From Cryptomeria japonica (Eukaryota; Streptophyta; Pinopsida; Cupressales; Cupressaceae), in contig NC_081414.1 in the NCBI RefSeq assembly GCF_030272615.1, forward strand, positions 780,434,119-780,496,118: DNA of 62,000 bases. The letters run 5' to 3'. Positions 1 to 11,379 of the stretch are shown here, piece by piece; within the stretch, counting starts at the first letter, position 1; each line of letters begins with the position of its first letter. A program made the translations under genes and the position numbers. The notes under the pieces were generated by a model. It had not been told where the DNA came from. It saw only the letters and a list, made by a program, of their open reading frames with translations, and did no database searches.

Positions 1-531
1 TTCTTCAATGAGAAAATAAAGAAGTGCATGGGACACAATGATACCCTTTTACCAACACTAAGAAAAACAATAAAGGAGTTTAAGGAGTTGTATAGAGACA
101 CATGTAAAACTTATATTTTGACAGTAGATATAGACAAGGAGATCAGTAAGGTACACAAAGAAATAAATGATATAGCTAACAATTTCATTGATTTATCTGA
201 ACCATTACTAGTTATAGAGCAGGAAATTGCAGGTTTTGAGGAGAAACTTGAAAAATTGGAAAAAGAGAAGGAAAGAATAAAAGGAAAGGCAAAAGATCTT
301 AAATGTAGACTCAGTCCCAAATTGGACTACCTCATCTCTTTGAGAAAAGAGATATCAGAGGCACTTGTTCAAGGACTGAAGACACTAGAAGAGAAAATGC
401 ATCACCTCACTGGTACAATTCAAAGAACAAAGGCTGCATTGAAGGATAGTGATAGGTTCACTAAGGGCCTGAATCTTATATTGGTAGATCTTTTCCAGAT
501 TGTAACAAACCGGTTACAAGGATCAAGCTAA
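1..531 (+). CDS. C-terminal coiled-coil end of the long unknown ORF of element E (partial)
   Basis: The frame is open from base 1 to the TAA at 529-531, so the ATG at 28 is probably internal and the true start is left of the window. The product is rich in Lys and Glu with heptad-like spacing (EEKLEKLEKEKERIKGKAKD around 239-298), typical of a coiled coil. It matches the end of element A's ORF (39570-40097) through segments such as LSPKLDY against LSPRLDY and EISEALVQG against EILEALTQG. No stop breaks it here, unlike the A copy. The function is unknown; a self-assembly or structural role is only a guess. Confidence 0.6.
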   Translation, partial: FFNEKIKKCMGHNDTLLPTLRKTIKEFKELYRDTCKTYILTVDIDKEISKVHKEINDIANNFIDLSEPLLVIEQEIAGFEEKLEKLEKEKERIKGKAKDLKCRLSPKLDYLISLRKEISEALVQGLKTLEEKMHHLTGTIQRTKAALKDSDRFTKGLNLILVDLFQIVTNRLQGSS

Positions 532-560
532 AACTGCACTTAGTTGACACTTTGACAACC

Positions 561-757
561 TTTGCAATTGATGTCAAAGGGGGAGTAGTGGAACTGAGTA
601 AAATGATCAGAAGAAAGACATCATCAGCTCAGGGGGAACACACATTTTTATAACATAGTTTTGGTAAGACAATTTTGGCAAATTCTTTTTGGACAACATT
701 TCTGGATACTTTTTGGATTTTCCTCATGATTGTTGCCATCAATGCCAAAGGGGGAGA
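561..757 (+). promoter_or_regulatory. Duplicated polypurine tract of element E
   Basis: Two AAAGGGGGAG tracts lie at 576-585 and 747-756, the second two bases before the LTR. The polypurine tract primes plus-strand DNA synthesis in LTR retroelements. Both are preceded by similar words (GATGTC and AATGCC). An upstream second copy is also present in A, B, C and D. Confidence 0.75.
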
Positions 758-758
758 T

Positions 759-1546
759 TGTTGGAAAATGAACACTCCAATGAGAAATTATAGGTGACTT
801 AAGGTATTGTCATTGATGGAAACCTTACAATCATATGATATCGGCAGGCACCGACACCGGTAGACTCTACAACGGCATACAGTTCACCGACACCAAAAAG
901 AAAGATTACCGACACCATGGCCGACATGAATTTTGTTTAATTGTATTTTGTATTTAATTGTAAAATCTTTTTGTAAGCTGACATGGAGAATTGTAATATC
1001 ACTCATATAAGTATGAGATCTTGTAGATCATATTAGGATGTGAATATGGAAGGATTATTATAGACCTAATATGCGAACTGTAAGGCATATTTTGGATAAG
1101 GGTTTATGCATATTGCAGAGCTTAAACTGGTACTAAACCTGGCATAGCAGATGCTGATCTGAAGTAGTACATGACATTAGATTTGTATAATCCATTTTGT
1201 AAGTTAGTGTGACTTTTTTTGTAACTGAGTAGTGAGCTCTTGGCACTTGGCCTTCCTACATGTGTAGGCCCCTATTGTATCAGTACTATTCTTTTATTGG
1301 CTAGTAATCGAATATTGTGGGTCACAAATCCCACTGAGGTTTTTCCCAGACCAGGTTTCCTCGTTAAAAATATTATGTTATGGTGTGTCTTTCATGTTGT
1401 GGTTGTTGTTCTCATTTATTGCATTATTTTTGGTTTACCGGTACACAGTTTTGAAATGCTTTTCATGTTATAATTCAATAAAATTCATATACCAGTCCGA
1501 TACAGATTCAACCCCCCTCCTCTCAGTATCATTGGGAATCCTAACA
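759..1546 (+). repeat. 3' LTR of element E (788 bp)
   Basis: The LTR starts TGTTGGAAAATG directly after the polypurine tract and ends CCTAACA at 1546. It aligns by eye with the LTRs of A, for example the segment on both sides of the GGTTTTTCCC block and the CCCCCCTCCTCTCAGTATC tail. It has only one copy of the CATTGATGG unit that is repeated two or three times in A. The 5-bp TSD right copy would be 1547-1551; the left copy is outside the window. Confidence 0.85.
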
Positions 1547-2754
1547 ACCTTTTCAATTTCCTCAATAGTTTGAATAAACAAAAATGTATTATCCATGTTT
1601 ATAATATTATTTATCCTTTGAAACAACATGCGATCTAGCTCCTCAATCCACACTCCCTTGTTTTTCATTTTTTCTGCACTTAAGAAACCTCTAGGAAATA
1701 ATTCAAACTTTTCCATGGGATATTCCTTTCAAAATAAATTTTCCCTTCTTTCAATGTTTATTCTTTCAGCTACAAACCTGGACAAGTCTTTAACTAATTC
1801 ATAAGTAGACTTAATTATATCATCAACATCTACTTCTTCCTAAGATAATGAATATATTGACTCTAAGTCCACTTCTCCTCCAATACACTTGTCTAAGACT
1901 GGCTCGAAAGTACCCTTTTCCTCCTTCAAAGAATCCAAGAGATTCATTATTATTTTTATGTTCAAATATACAATTTCTATCTCAACAGTATTGTTGAATT
2001 TCAAAATAGTGTCTCTGACTTTTTCTTCATACTTATTTGCCAATATTGACTGAGCCTGCTTTAACATTTCAATTTCATCTTGAACACTCTCTATTATGTA
2101 AAAGCTAGAAGTAATGGGGGAAGGAGGATATTCAATGATAGGACTGGAAGAAGGGGGCTAGGCAGGAGAATATGCAAACATCAATTGAGAGGACCCACCC
2201 TTTTGCTATTATCCTTCTAGTCTACCTTTTAATTCTGCAATTTTATTGTCCTTACAAGCGATTTTAATCTTTGCATCATTGTAAGCCTTGATAATTACTT
2301 CTAATTTTACACGAAGATCCACCTTCTCATTTTCCTCCTTCTCGGCCACTACCATTCCAAACTTAGCAGACTCTAAAGTCATGCTACCAGCTTCTTTTTC
2401 ACCTGTATCTTTTACCCTCTTCACTATCATCCCCCCTGAGTAATCAGACCTTGAGGATTCACCCCTTTTTCTATTCTCTTCTCTTTTTAATGACTACATT
2501 ACAAGAGCTGCATGGTCATTACTATAGGTTATCCCCTCTAGGGGCTTAGTTTATTTTCTTACTAAATCAAAAACAAGAACATGTGCTACATCCCACTTTG
2601 GGAGAATTAGCACTCCAATACTTTCAATTAATTTTCTCCCCTCCTCTAGGGTAATCATCTCAAACACTTGTAGCATTTCTTGTTTAATTTCTACTTCAAT
2701 AGAAAATGGATATTTATTTGGTTGTTCAACTTGTCTTTTTTCACATCTCTCCAT
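1547..2754 (-). pseudogene. C-terminal coiled-coil half of the G LTR ORF, copy 1
   Basis: In-phase stretches 2754-2551, 2430-2209, 2067-1840 and 1716-1547 encode charged helices, with words such as KDNKIAELKGRLEG and NKYEEKVRDTILKF. The frame is cut at 1547 by element E, so the apparent extension into 1468-1546 is LTR sequence of E and not protein. Copy 2 shows that the intact frame continued further, to 26622. Confidence 0.5.
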
Positions 2755-3435
2755 AAACTAATCCCTATACTTTCTCCAAACAAATTGCAAAAAGGCTCCC
2801 AACCTCACAAAATTTTCATCGGCCAAAAACTCATCACAGGCCTCTTTTATAAAAGGATCCAATTCTCTTACAACAAATTCCTCAATAGTTAAATCCATTT
2901 TAGCACCTATTGGCTCCTCTGGTACTCCCTCCTACAATTCTCCATAAGTAAAATTAATTTGTCCCAACCTTCCTAATTGCAGTAGTTTCTCATCTATGGC
3001 CCACTCATCACCTATAGGTAATGGGGATTGGGAAGGTGAATACATAGATTCACTTGGTTGTGCCTCTTCCTCCAACCTCTACCTCTTTGGGGAAGTTTAG
3101 AACTCGGGAGCATCCTCCATTGGCCATTTGCCCTTTTGTGTAGAAGGCTCATCCCTCCTAGGCATCACCACATTATAGCCTATTTTCTTATATATTATAT
3201 ATTCACTAGGACGAATGATCTTAGCAAAGATAGGTTTGGTCAAGATGAGTTTGGCCTTTTCAGGATCTGCCTTTATTACTGCATCTTTTTTCTCATTTAG
3301 GGTTTGCATGGTATCCTCAAAATATTCTATTAGAAACTTTACCTTTTCCCCAAATGGATGAAAGCTCTTCAGTGGATCATAGTTTTTATCAAAATACTAG
3401 ACACAATCCAGAGTTTTCTTATATACCAACCATTT

Positions 3436-4659
3436 TTATTTGTTCACCTCTTGATCCACTAGATTAAATTCATTTCTTACTAAATCCTTAGGGAAGTGGA
3501 ATTGATGAACTTTAGCACCACACTTGACCTTCTTTCTGAATCTGCCATTGAAAAAATCTTCTGGGTCAGTAAATCTTATGACTGCTATTGACAATCTATA
3601 GGGCTTGAAGAACTTGTCAAAATGCAACCAACCCCCTTTAGTAATCACAAATGGGTGTGCAATGGTAATGGTTGGAAAAATTGTTCCTCTCCCCTTACCT
3701 ATCAATTTTGCTTCCTGCAAACCCCCAATCTGCCTTATGATCTCAACAATACCTATTTTCATGGAGACTTGATAAGGAAGCAAATATGGAGTTACCCTAA
3801 AGCAATACACTCTAAAAATAGTAGAACTAGGATACAAAATTATATCACCCCAATTATGCACAATTTTGATATCTTCTGCAAATTCCTTAGGTCTGATAAA
3901 TTCAAGAAGAACTTTTTGGATCCTAGGGTTCTCTAGACACAAGAGAATTCTTAACCTTGATGCAAAACGTCAGTCAAACTTTAAATAATTGGCATCTTCT
4001 CTATCCTAGGATAGATCTACACTCCATAGTTGCACTGACATGTTTTCACCATCTTTTACTCTCAATAAGTTCATACCCTTTGCAAAATTGTCTACACCCT
4101 TGAACAAGAACATGTGCATTAACAAAGAGTACCAACCAAAAGGTCTATCCACCTTGGCAATATTAATCCCAATAAAACCCTCATGGAACACATTTGCTAG
4201 ATAAGGTGTAAATTCATAAGCCACTGCTATAGATGGATTGAGAATTTGTGCCATCATGAGCATATAATGAGTTGGCATAGCATTTTATGCATCCTCTCCA
4301 AAAATCTGACACAGAGACCAATATACTCCTTTATCCCTCAAAGTGAAAAAATTCATAGGGAAAGGTTCAATTTTATTGGGACCTACCAATGTTAGCCCTC
4401 CTATTTTTGCAAAGAATTCCCTCATTGGTCCACCTCTAAGATGATATTTTTGAGTATCATAGACCTTCTTTAACATTCCAAAATCAATCGGCTCTAGATA
4501 ATTTGAAGATTCATTTAGCCAGAAATCCCTTCTAATCTCATCAGTTGTAACATCAATCAAATTTCTTCCACTTACATTCCTTACAATTCTAGTAATAGAG
4601 TCATAATTCTTTGCAATTTGGGTCAACAAGTCAACATCCATAAAAACTCCAGTGACCAC
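3436..4659 (-). pseudogene. N-terminal globular half of the G LTR ORF, copy 1
   Basis: Three in-phase open stretches (4659-4285, 4278-4006, 3942-3436) make up this part. Features visible by eye are the IVRNVSG and DEIRRDFWL words, a conserved LRGGPMREFFAKIGGLT block, a hydrophobic helix FGWYSLLMHMFLFKG, and EFIRPKEFAEDIKIVHNWGD. The same blocks occur in copy 2 (29975-29046). At one junction copy 1 keeps a Gln codon (SLCQIFGED) where copy 2 has TAG. No catalytic motif is apparent; a structural or binding role is only a guess. Confidence 0.55.
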
Positions 4660-5289
4660 AAATTTCTCGATGTCTAATTGCCATAGGTTGTTTGCAGTTG
4701 AAGACGGATTTTCCTAACTAAACCCCACCCTAAACAGACCTAAACCAGACATGCCTATTTAGGGATCTCTTAACCAATTTCCTTAGTTGAACAAACCATG
4801 ACCAATTTGTAAGTGAGAAGACTTGGGTACAAGTTATTTTTGTTTGGCAGAACTATTCGTAGATTGAACCAATTGTTCTAAAAAATCATCATAGATAATT
4901 GTTCTAAAAAATCATCATAGATGGCCCTTTCCTGATAATCTATTTTCCCTTTGAATTCCCATTGTGGTGCCATTTTGATAATTTAGGATTTATTTTATTT
5001 TAACATTTTGATTCAAACAACCCCTGAAATTTTCCAAAACCAGACAATGCCAACACACAAGAGTGGAAGTTGCAAATATAGTAGTCACAGAACGACTTAC
5101 TTGTCACCAGAAAACCCACAAAAGCTACAAACTTTTTCTCTGCAAACCCTTCGTGAAAGCCTTTTACAATCAAAATATCAAAAAGCAAGATTTTATGAAG
5201 CAACCTCGATAGTAAATTAGCATTAATTCTCATTAACCAAGCCACATGCTCTTTATTTAATTCTTTTAAACTTCAAAATTTCCTCTCCA

Positions 5290-5700
5290 ACGGACAGAAG
5301 GGACTTTAGTGCACTTTTTCCTTCAGCCGGTGATCCACTAAGAGTAAAGAACTTGCAACTCTCATTCATGGATCAATGACAACCATTAGATCGCTAAGAT
5401 CTAACATGCCCTTTAATCAATTAAATCTTGCGAAGAGGTCCCACCATACTATATCTGTCTACCTTTCATCGCTAAGTCACGATGAGTAAAAGAATTGCAT
5501 CTTCCGATCGCGGTCTCACGACTATTGTTGGATCTCTTAGATCTGACAACACTTTAAAGCACTTTAGCAGCTCACACTTGCTGGGCCCACCCTTTAGTCA
5601 CTGATCCGCAAAGGGTAAAGTTCCCGCTACTTTCCATCATAGTCTTATGATCACCATTGGATTACTTCAGATCTGTCTGACTTTTAAGAGCCCAATATGT
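5290..5700. repeat. Three imperfect tandem units in U3 of the G 3' LTR
   Basis: Three related units of roughly 130-140 bases follow one another. Each contains an AGAGTAAAG/GAGTAAAAG/GGGTAAAG word, a cold-box-like (C)TTGCA or CTACTTTCC segment, an ACCATTAGAT/ATTGTTGGAT/ACCATTGGAT word and an AGATCTGA-like word. The same array is in the other LTR at 30585-30985. Being just inside U3, it could carry enhancer elements; that is inference. Confidence 0.55.
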
Positions 5701-6169
5701 GTGTTAAAGATCTTATTTATGACTTAGGGAATATTAAAGTGTTCCAGCTTTAATAAAAATGAAACCCGCCTAAGCTTAAGACTTAAAAGGCCCCTTTCAA
5801 CAACATAATGACCCTTTTGGATAAGTGGTGAAAAAGGTAACGATTAAAAAGACCTTCCCTTAGGACAAGAGACATATAAAGGTTTTTTATTAACAAAATA
5901 TTCTATTCATTAAACCCTAAACCCTTAAAAGCTTAAACATGCAGACTTAGAACATTGAAAATTTATAAAAACTTTTAGAGATATCAGGAATATTACAACA
6001 CCACCCAAATTACTGATAACAATGACTCTGACTAGGGATGGTTCGACATGAGATCAACACAAGAAACTAGAAAAACTCTGGGATGCAAACCAAAACAAAA
6101 CCCAAACCAAATAAAACCTAATATATACAGTTTTTACAACTACTATGCATGAATAAAATGAGTTATGAG

Positions 6170-6789
6170 TAGTGCTTCAGGAATTTTCCATGCACTAGGA
6201 ATTCCTATAGCTCACCATTCATTTTTTGGAGGAAATATGAGTCTTTTCCATTGGCATCGAAGATAATCAAAGGGCCTATCCACAATAATTCAAACTTCTT
6301 GTATCCTATTTATCCACCTGCACCTTTTACCAATAACTTCAGACTGGATAAAATGTCTTTGACTAATGCATGTGGGACATAGGCAACAAATCTTGCATTC
6401 ACAAGATAAGGCCTTAATAATTTAACAACCTTGACCAAAGCATATGCTTGTTTTTCCATAATCTCATATTTTAACTTAGTAGCCTACAAGGATTTACTAT
6501 AAAAAGAAATTGGATGCTCATAACCTTCATCATCCTTCTGAAGCAAGACTGCTACTATTGTATGGTAAGAAGCAAAGAAAAACAGTTAAAAAGGCTTACT
6601 ATAATCAAAATATTTTAACACAGGGGCTTCTTGAATATCCTTTTTAATCTTGTTGAAGGCCTGTGCTGCTTCCTCATCCCAAGAAAACTTAGCATCCTTT
6701 TTCAGCAACTTAATAATGGGCTTGACAATCTCGACAAAGTTGGCTATAAACCTTCTGACAAAATTCACTTTACCTAGGAAAGACTAAAT
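6170..6789 (-). pseudogene. Gypsy RNase H (RT-linked) of element G
   Basis: The RT connection and RNase H of the gypsy polyprotein are recognisable. The minus-strand frame from 6768 gives FVRRFIANFVEIVKPI followed by FSWDEEAAQAFNKIK, the usual transition after RT. After a stop at about 6588 comes HPISFYSKSL and TKLKYEIMEKQAYALV, typical of the RNase H fold. It degrades RNA in the RNA:DNA hybrid during reverse transcription. Only some 150 bases separate its end from the 3' LTR, so no integrase follows. Stops include one Gln-like TAG before ATKLKYEI. Confidence 0.75.
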
Positions 6790-7916
6790 TCCTTTAACAT
6801 TCTTAGGTTGAGGCACCTTGTTAATAGCCTCAATTCTCTCAAGGTCAATCCTAACTCCTTCCTTCGAAACAATTTGTCCTAATAGCTTTCCTTCAACTAC
6901 AACAAATTGGCATTTTTTGGGATTTAGAGACACACTGAATTCCAAGGCCCTACAGAATATTGTTTCTGGATGACCATAATGGTCATCTACCTTCTTTAAA
7001 AGAATGTAATGTCATCCCAGTAGAAAACCATTATAATGTTAATAAATTCTTTGAAGGATAAATACATAGCCTTCTGAAAAGTTTCCCTAGAATTTTTTAA
7101 ACAAAATGGCATCCTCACATAAACATAGGTTACCCAAGGGGTAGTAAAAGTAGTCTTGAATTGCTCAGACTCTTTTACCAATACCTGATTGTACCTGGAG
7201 AAACCATCCATCATTGATAGTAGGTAACACCCAGTTATCCTCTATAGCATGGCTTCCATATTTGGTGATGAGCAGTTGTCCTTAAGACAAGTGACATTCA
7301 AATTCCTAAAATCTACACAGAGCCTTATGTCCCCATTCTTCTTCCTAATATGAACCAGATTGGATACCCATGATGAATGCCTTATGGGCTTTATAATTCC
7401 CCCTTCTCTCAGCTTGGTTAGTTATTGCTTTATTTTGGGTTCTAGGAGGGGGTTGATAGGTCTTTTCTTTTGTCTGAAAGGCTTAGCATCAGGATGCAGA
7501 GGTATTTCATGCTGAGATAAATCTTGTCTATATGCCTTCAGCTCATCATAAGACCAAGCAAAAACATGTTTATACTTTTTTAGCAGATTAATGAGGTTGG
7601 CCTTGATATGAGAAGACAAATGTTTCCCAATATACACCAACTTAGGGGATTCCTTTGTCCCTAAGTTTACATCTTCTAGTTCTTCCAACATAGTAGATAA
7701 CTTCTGGTGTAAATGACTATCACTATAGCTGAACATACCCTCTAGTTCCACTAGTCCTCTAGGTATCTCATTAGTTTCTAGTTGAACTATGTCATTTCCA
7801 AAAATTGTTTCTTTCTCATCTATTATTTCTATCAATGCATTACAGTCATTTTTCTGGCCTTCATAGTCATCAATGCATTGTACAAACCTAAGTATATCAT
7901 CATGATTTTCGAACAC
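6790..7916 (-). pseudogene. Gypsy reverse transcriptase of element G
   Basis: On the minus strand the frame from 7916 to 7422 holds the PR-RT spacer and the RT start (VFAWSYDELKAYRQDLSQHE, then KPFRQKKRPINP). Next come KKNGDIRLCVDFRNLN (about 7340-7300), MDGFSRYNQV and FTTPWVTYVYVRMPFCLKN, and the catalytic box as FYWDD (about 7030), where YVDD is usual. The two Asp are kept, while Val is changed to Trp. Stops at 7419-7421 and elsewhere make it inactive as it stands. Family: Ty3/gypsy, probably the Tat side. Confidence 0.85.
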
Positions 7917-8049
7917 CTACCAATTATACGCATTTTTTGGAATAGTGGGTCTGGCCTTGATCTCAACTATTGATACTCTAGTTAATGTTACATCACTATT
8001 TTTCAGTGCAACTATATTTAAGAAGTCAGACATAATATTTTTTGACCTT

Positions 8050-8387
8050 TCAATCTAGTCTATTGAAAATGCATCAAATTATTCAATCACATCTGTAACA
8101 ACATGTTTATACTTTTTTAACCTATCATTCTTAGATGCATACCTTGATCTTATTTGAGACACCACAAGTTCTGAATCTCCAAAAACTCTTAATAGCTTAA
8201 TCCCATGTTTCTTAGCGATTTCCAACCCCAATAATAAGGCCTCATACTCAGCTGTATTGTTTGTGCAATGAAAAGCCAATATAAAGGAGTATTTAAAAGT
8301 AGTACCATATAGGGAAACCAAAAGTACTCTTTCTCCAGATCCTTCTTTGGAATAAGCTTCATCAAAGTACATCTACCACAGTGCTTC
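8050..8387 (-). pseudogene. Additional RNase H domain of element G, located before RT
   Basis: The frame 8372-8079 encodes a full second RNase H: a YFDEAYSKEGSG start, NNTAEYEALLLGLEIA with the catalytic Glu, VFGDSELVVSQI with the catalytic Asp, and then FSIDWIERSKNIMSDFLN, in which the Asn/Asp end motif is visible. It resembles the extra (archaeal-type) RNase H of Tat/Ogre gypsy elements. In those it normally follows RT-RNaseH; here it precedes RT and follows the protease. The first Asp (YFDEA) is present. A stop at about 8079 ends the open stretch. Confidence 0.8.
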
Positions 8388-9600
8388 CTATTGGGATTCC
8401 ATCTCATTAACAATAGGGTATGTATTTTTTAACTGAAGTTGAATTGGTTCAATTATAAAGTTGTCAAGGTCCACATCAATCATGCAATTAAGAATGTTAG
8501 GATCTATTTTCTCAATGACCATTGGGGCACATGGTTCTCTATATAATTTCACCTGATTCCCATTCGCTAGGATGGTTGCATATGAGAGATCTAGTTGAAC
8601 ATTTCCTCCAACTGTTGTAGCCCATTGTTTAGATAAAAGCATTCCATAATGGGGCTTGGTGTCGATTAATATGACATCCATCTTATAGGTTGCCTTCGGG
8701 AATGTTTCTATTTTCACCTCTATGTCTTTCATTATACCCACAATAGGTACTTCTCTATTATCCATAGCATAGCACTTCCCATATAAGGTACTTACTAACA
8801 ATCCTAGCTCCTTCATGACCCCATATGGCATCACGTTTGCAATAGCCCCAAAATCTATCATACAATTTTTTATTTGTCTATTGGTGACTAATAATGTCAC
8901 ATAAAAAGGATCAACCTAGGAAGGTTCCTGAGTAAATGGGGTTCCCACATAAATTTATGGGATTTTTTGTTCTTGATCCTTTCTCTCCTTTCTAGTAACT
9001 TTTGGTGAAGATGCATCCATATCTTATATACTAGAAATCAAAGAAAATGCAACTTCTCTCTGTTCTTTTATTTTTAAGAGCTCTATTAGTGGTACTATAA
9101 CTTTCATCTGGGTTAAATCTTGAGTGATATCAAATACATAATTAATATTAGACTTAGAATGGGCTTTAACCTTATTTTCCTTTTGGTGACTTGTCTTATC
9201 AGGAGTGGTCTCTAATTAATTACTAGTTGCACTAACTTTCTCAGGTTTCCCTGAAGTGTTAGACTGATCCTTTTTAGCATGACCATCTATGGCAAGAGTT
9301 TTACCATCAGTCACCTTTTTTTGGGAAATTTATTTAATAAATATGGAACCAAACTTATCTTGATTCTCATCATTGTTTCTACTTCTCAAGTTATAGTTGT
9401 GTTTGGCCTTTTCTATTGCATCTTTGGTGAGGTTCTTCAATTCTTCCTCACTAGGCCTTCTAAGATGAACTTCTTCATCTTCAATTGTCACCACATTTAG
9501 AGTAGGATGCCAACCAGTCGTTAATTACCCATGGCAATTTTCATTGCTTCTTAATGCACCATACTCATCTGCTTCATCCTATGAAGACTCATAGTCACTA
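8388..9600 (-). pseudogene. Aspartic protease and preceding gag-pol linker of element G
   Basis: The frame 8900-8388 encodes a retropepsin-like domain: CMIDFGAIANVMP, where DSGA is usual (Ser to Phe), and later HYGMLLSKQWATTVGG, equivalent to the ILGRPWL region. It would cleave the polyprotein. Upstream (9600-8900, several stops) the frame reads YNLRSRN and IELLKIKEQREVAF, common between gag and protease in this group. H is inserted at 9610-9614, cutting the linker from gag at 22893. The open part keeps both the flap region and the C-terminal helix. Confidence 0.75.
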
Positions 9601-10066
9601 TCAATAGTGGTTTCTATCATGCTCTATGAAGTGTACCTGTTCTTGCAACCAAAATGCACTCAATAAATCATTACAAGCATGGTTAGAAGATTTAAATCAA
9701 TAAAATTTAAAACCATAGCTAATCGACTTATTGCCTCCTAGTAAATGTGAGTATGAAAAATGCTCTCAAATCTGATTATATATATTCCAGTGACTTGATT
9801 ACACTTAGATGAAGAATTTGAATGATGAGAATGCATGATCTAGAAAGAATAGCATGATTAAGCTATATGAGTTCACGATTGATCTAGAAAATGAACTAAG
9901 ATTAAGATGCAATTAAGATAAAATTGAGCATGATAACATTGCTAAAAAAATGATAAACTAGAAGCTAGATGCCTATAGTAACAATGCATGAGATGGGAAT
10001 GAGATGGGATCAAATGTTATGCAAAAATGATATGAAATTGGGACCCTTTGTGCTCTAAAATGAGGT

Positions 10067-10076
10067 CTATTTATAG
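10067..10076 (-). promoter_or_regulatory. TATA box in the H 3' LTR
   Basis: The minus strand reads CTATAAATAG here, and the same word is at 22304-22295 in the 5' LTR. It lies about 450 bases before the LTR end, which gives a plausible U3/R boundary. Confidence 0.55.
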
Positions 10077-11044
10077 GATTTTCCAAGGCTAGGGGTGAGG
10101 TGTCAAGAATCAATGGTCAAGATTGATCTGAAGATATCAATGGTTAAATTGGAGGAGGTTGGCAAAGGGGTTGGATTAAAGGGAACATCTGTCATCTCTA
10201 TGGTGACAAGTGTCAAGAGGCTTCTAGAAGAGGTTAGATGAAAGGGAAAACTTAGCGACAAGTGTCACAAGGGTTCTAGAAGATGTTGGATCAAATGGGA
10301 TATGTGGGTAGGTAGAATGGGTTAGGTTTAGGAGTGGTAGAAGTTAGGGGAATTTGAATTAGAAATTCAAATAATATGGAAAAGGCTAATTAATCTCAAC
10401 AACTCATGATTGATTTGTTTTAATTAATTAAAGGATTTAGAAGAAATGATTTTGATGGGGGGAATTAATTAATCGAAGGGTTGAAATGAACCTATTAAAT
10501 AAATCCATAGATTTCTTAATAAGTAGATGAAGAGTGGAAATTTAATCAAATTGCTTAGTGAATTTAATTAAATTGGGGAGGGAGATTAATTATAATTGCT
10601 TATTCAATTAATTATCTTCAGGGTGAAAATAGAAGTGTGATGTAGAGATGGCGTGCATGCAAAGGATTTCAAGTAGCCAAGCTAGGGTTTCGAAGCCCTA
10701 GCTCACGGGAGGTTCTTGTTGCAGGTGCAGAGGGGGAGGGAAGTGAAGGGTGTCAGGGGAAAGTGGCAGGCTGGGAGCGGCTAGGGGGTTAGGGCTACTT
10801 CACTGGTCATGGGGGGAGGATTGGTTATGCGGGAGTAAGGATTGGCTACACGGGAGGAAGGGCTCTGGACTACTAAGGCAGTGGGCTTCCGGTGGGGCTC
10901 CCGTGGATTTGGGAAGTCCGTTTGGTGTCATCTTTTTGAGGAGCTTGGAAGGGGGAAGCCTTAGGGGTAGCGCTTTCTCAAGGGGCTCCTCAGGTTGGGG
11001 TCCTTGGTTGCCCTTTGTCACCTTTTAAATCTTTTTGAGCTCCG

Positions 11045-11341
11045 ATGTTGGGTTTTGGTGGTGTGGCCTCTCAGGTGGCTCCAGCCATGGAATTTCATGC
11101 TGTGGTGGGTTCTAAACCCCCACCTCAGAGTATGAAGACATTTTCCAATAATCTATTCTCTTCAGAATCGGGGTCTAGAAGTACTAGTAGTTCTCGCCTT
11201 ACGAAGATTAATGGGTGTCTAGAGAGATGTAGTGAAAGGTCAAAGATGGTTATTCTTCCAGAGATGATAGCTGAAGATGTTGAATACTTTTCAAAATACT
11301 CACTCTACTATAAATTTTTGGGAATGAGGGTCACCTTGTAG
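11045..11341 (+). pseudogene. LINE ORF1 remnant
   Basis: An open stretch starting ATGTTGGGTTTTGGTGGT encodes a Ser-rich product (SSESGSRSTSSSRL). It continues up to a stop at 11339-11341, close to where RT-like sequence begins. Its place at the 5' side suggests the start of ORF1, the RNA-binding protein of plant LINEs, joined to the middle of ORF2 by deletion. No zinc knuckle is seen. The GC-rich segment 10622-11044 before it has overlapping open frames on both strands and is better read as leader or promoter. Confidence 0.4.
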
Positions 11342-11379
11342 TTCTTGGAAAACTAGGCACAGAGGGCTGGGGGTCTTCC

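Larger units (their letters stand above)
1..1546 (+). mobile_element. Element E: 3' end of a copia-like LTR element without visible pol
   Basis: This is the right end of an LTR retroelement whose body lies left of the window. It contains the end of an open frame (1-531), a non-coding tail with two AAAGGGGGAG polypurine tracts (576-585 and 747-756), and a complete 3' LTR (759-1546) starting TGTTGG and ending CCTAACA. Beyond the LTR the sequence continues as the 3' LTR of gypsy element G: the same sequence without an insertion is seen near 26864. The terminal frame matches the end of the long ORF of element A, so E belongs to the A-type group. Its 5' half and left TSD cannot be seen. Confidence 0.85.
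1547..4973 (-). pseudogene. LTR-borne long ORF of element G, copy 1 (unknown function)
   Basis: Reading on the minus strand, a start in good context (MAPQWEF at 4973) opens a frame also found in the 5' LTR at 30260. From 4659 to 1547 everything stays in one frame, with stops only; the segments at 4659, 4278, 3942, 3309, 2754, 2430, 2067 and 1716 are all in phase. A 26-bp tandem duplication at about 4877-4927 shifts the frame between the start and 4659. The order is: helical N-terminal half, basic linker with PRRDEPST and KRQ-like words, then Lys/Glu-rich coiled-coil C-terminus. It is cut by element E at 1547. I recognise no known domain. Confidence 0.6.
1547..6021 (-). repeat. 3' LTR of element G (visible 4.5 kb)
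   Basis: This segment matches 26864-31306 almost throughout, on the same strand. The boundary at 6021 is set by where the two copies diverge and by the terminal TGTTAT on the minus strand. The remaining 1.4 kb, corresponding to 25474-26864, lies left of element E and out of view. The stretch 5250-6021 (start of U3) contains no gene; it holds three imperfect tandem units and two AAACCCTA words near 5914. I see no convincing polypurine tract just upstream of the LTR start (6022-6060). Confidence 0.8.

Noticed and set aside
1468-1546. Extension of the G LTR ORF into element E
   Set aside because: The frame crosses the insertion boundary at 1546/1547; the E part is not protein of G.
1240-1573. 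Hydrophobic small frames in the E LTR
   Set aside because: Lie wholly in the LTR, T-rich composition gives false membrane-like segments; similar false frames occur in the other LTRs (for example 55387-55762).
5290-5700. CRISPR-like spaced repeats
   Set aside because: Units are imperfect, about 135 bases long, only three, and inside a plant LTR; no cas genes.
10750-11028. Gly/Trp-rich frame and its antisense partner in the LINE leader
   Set aside because: GC-rich segment open on both strands, no known domain; treated as leader.
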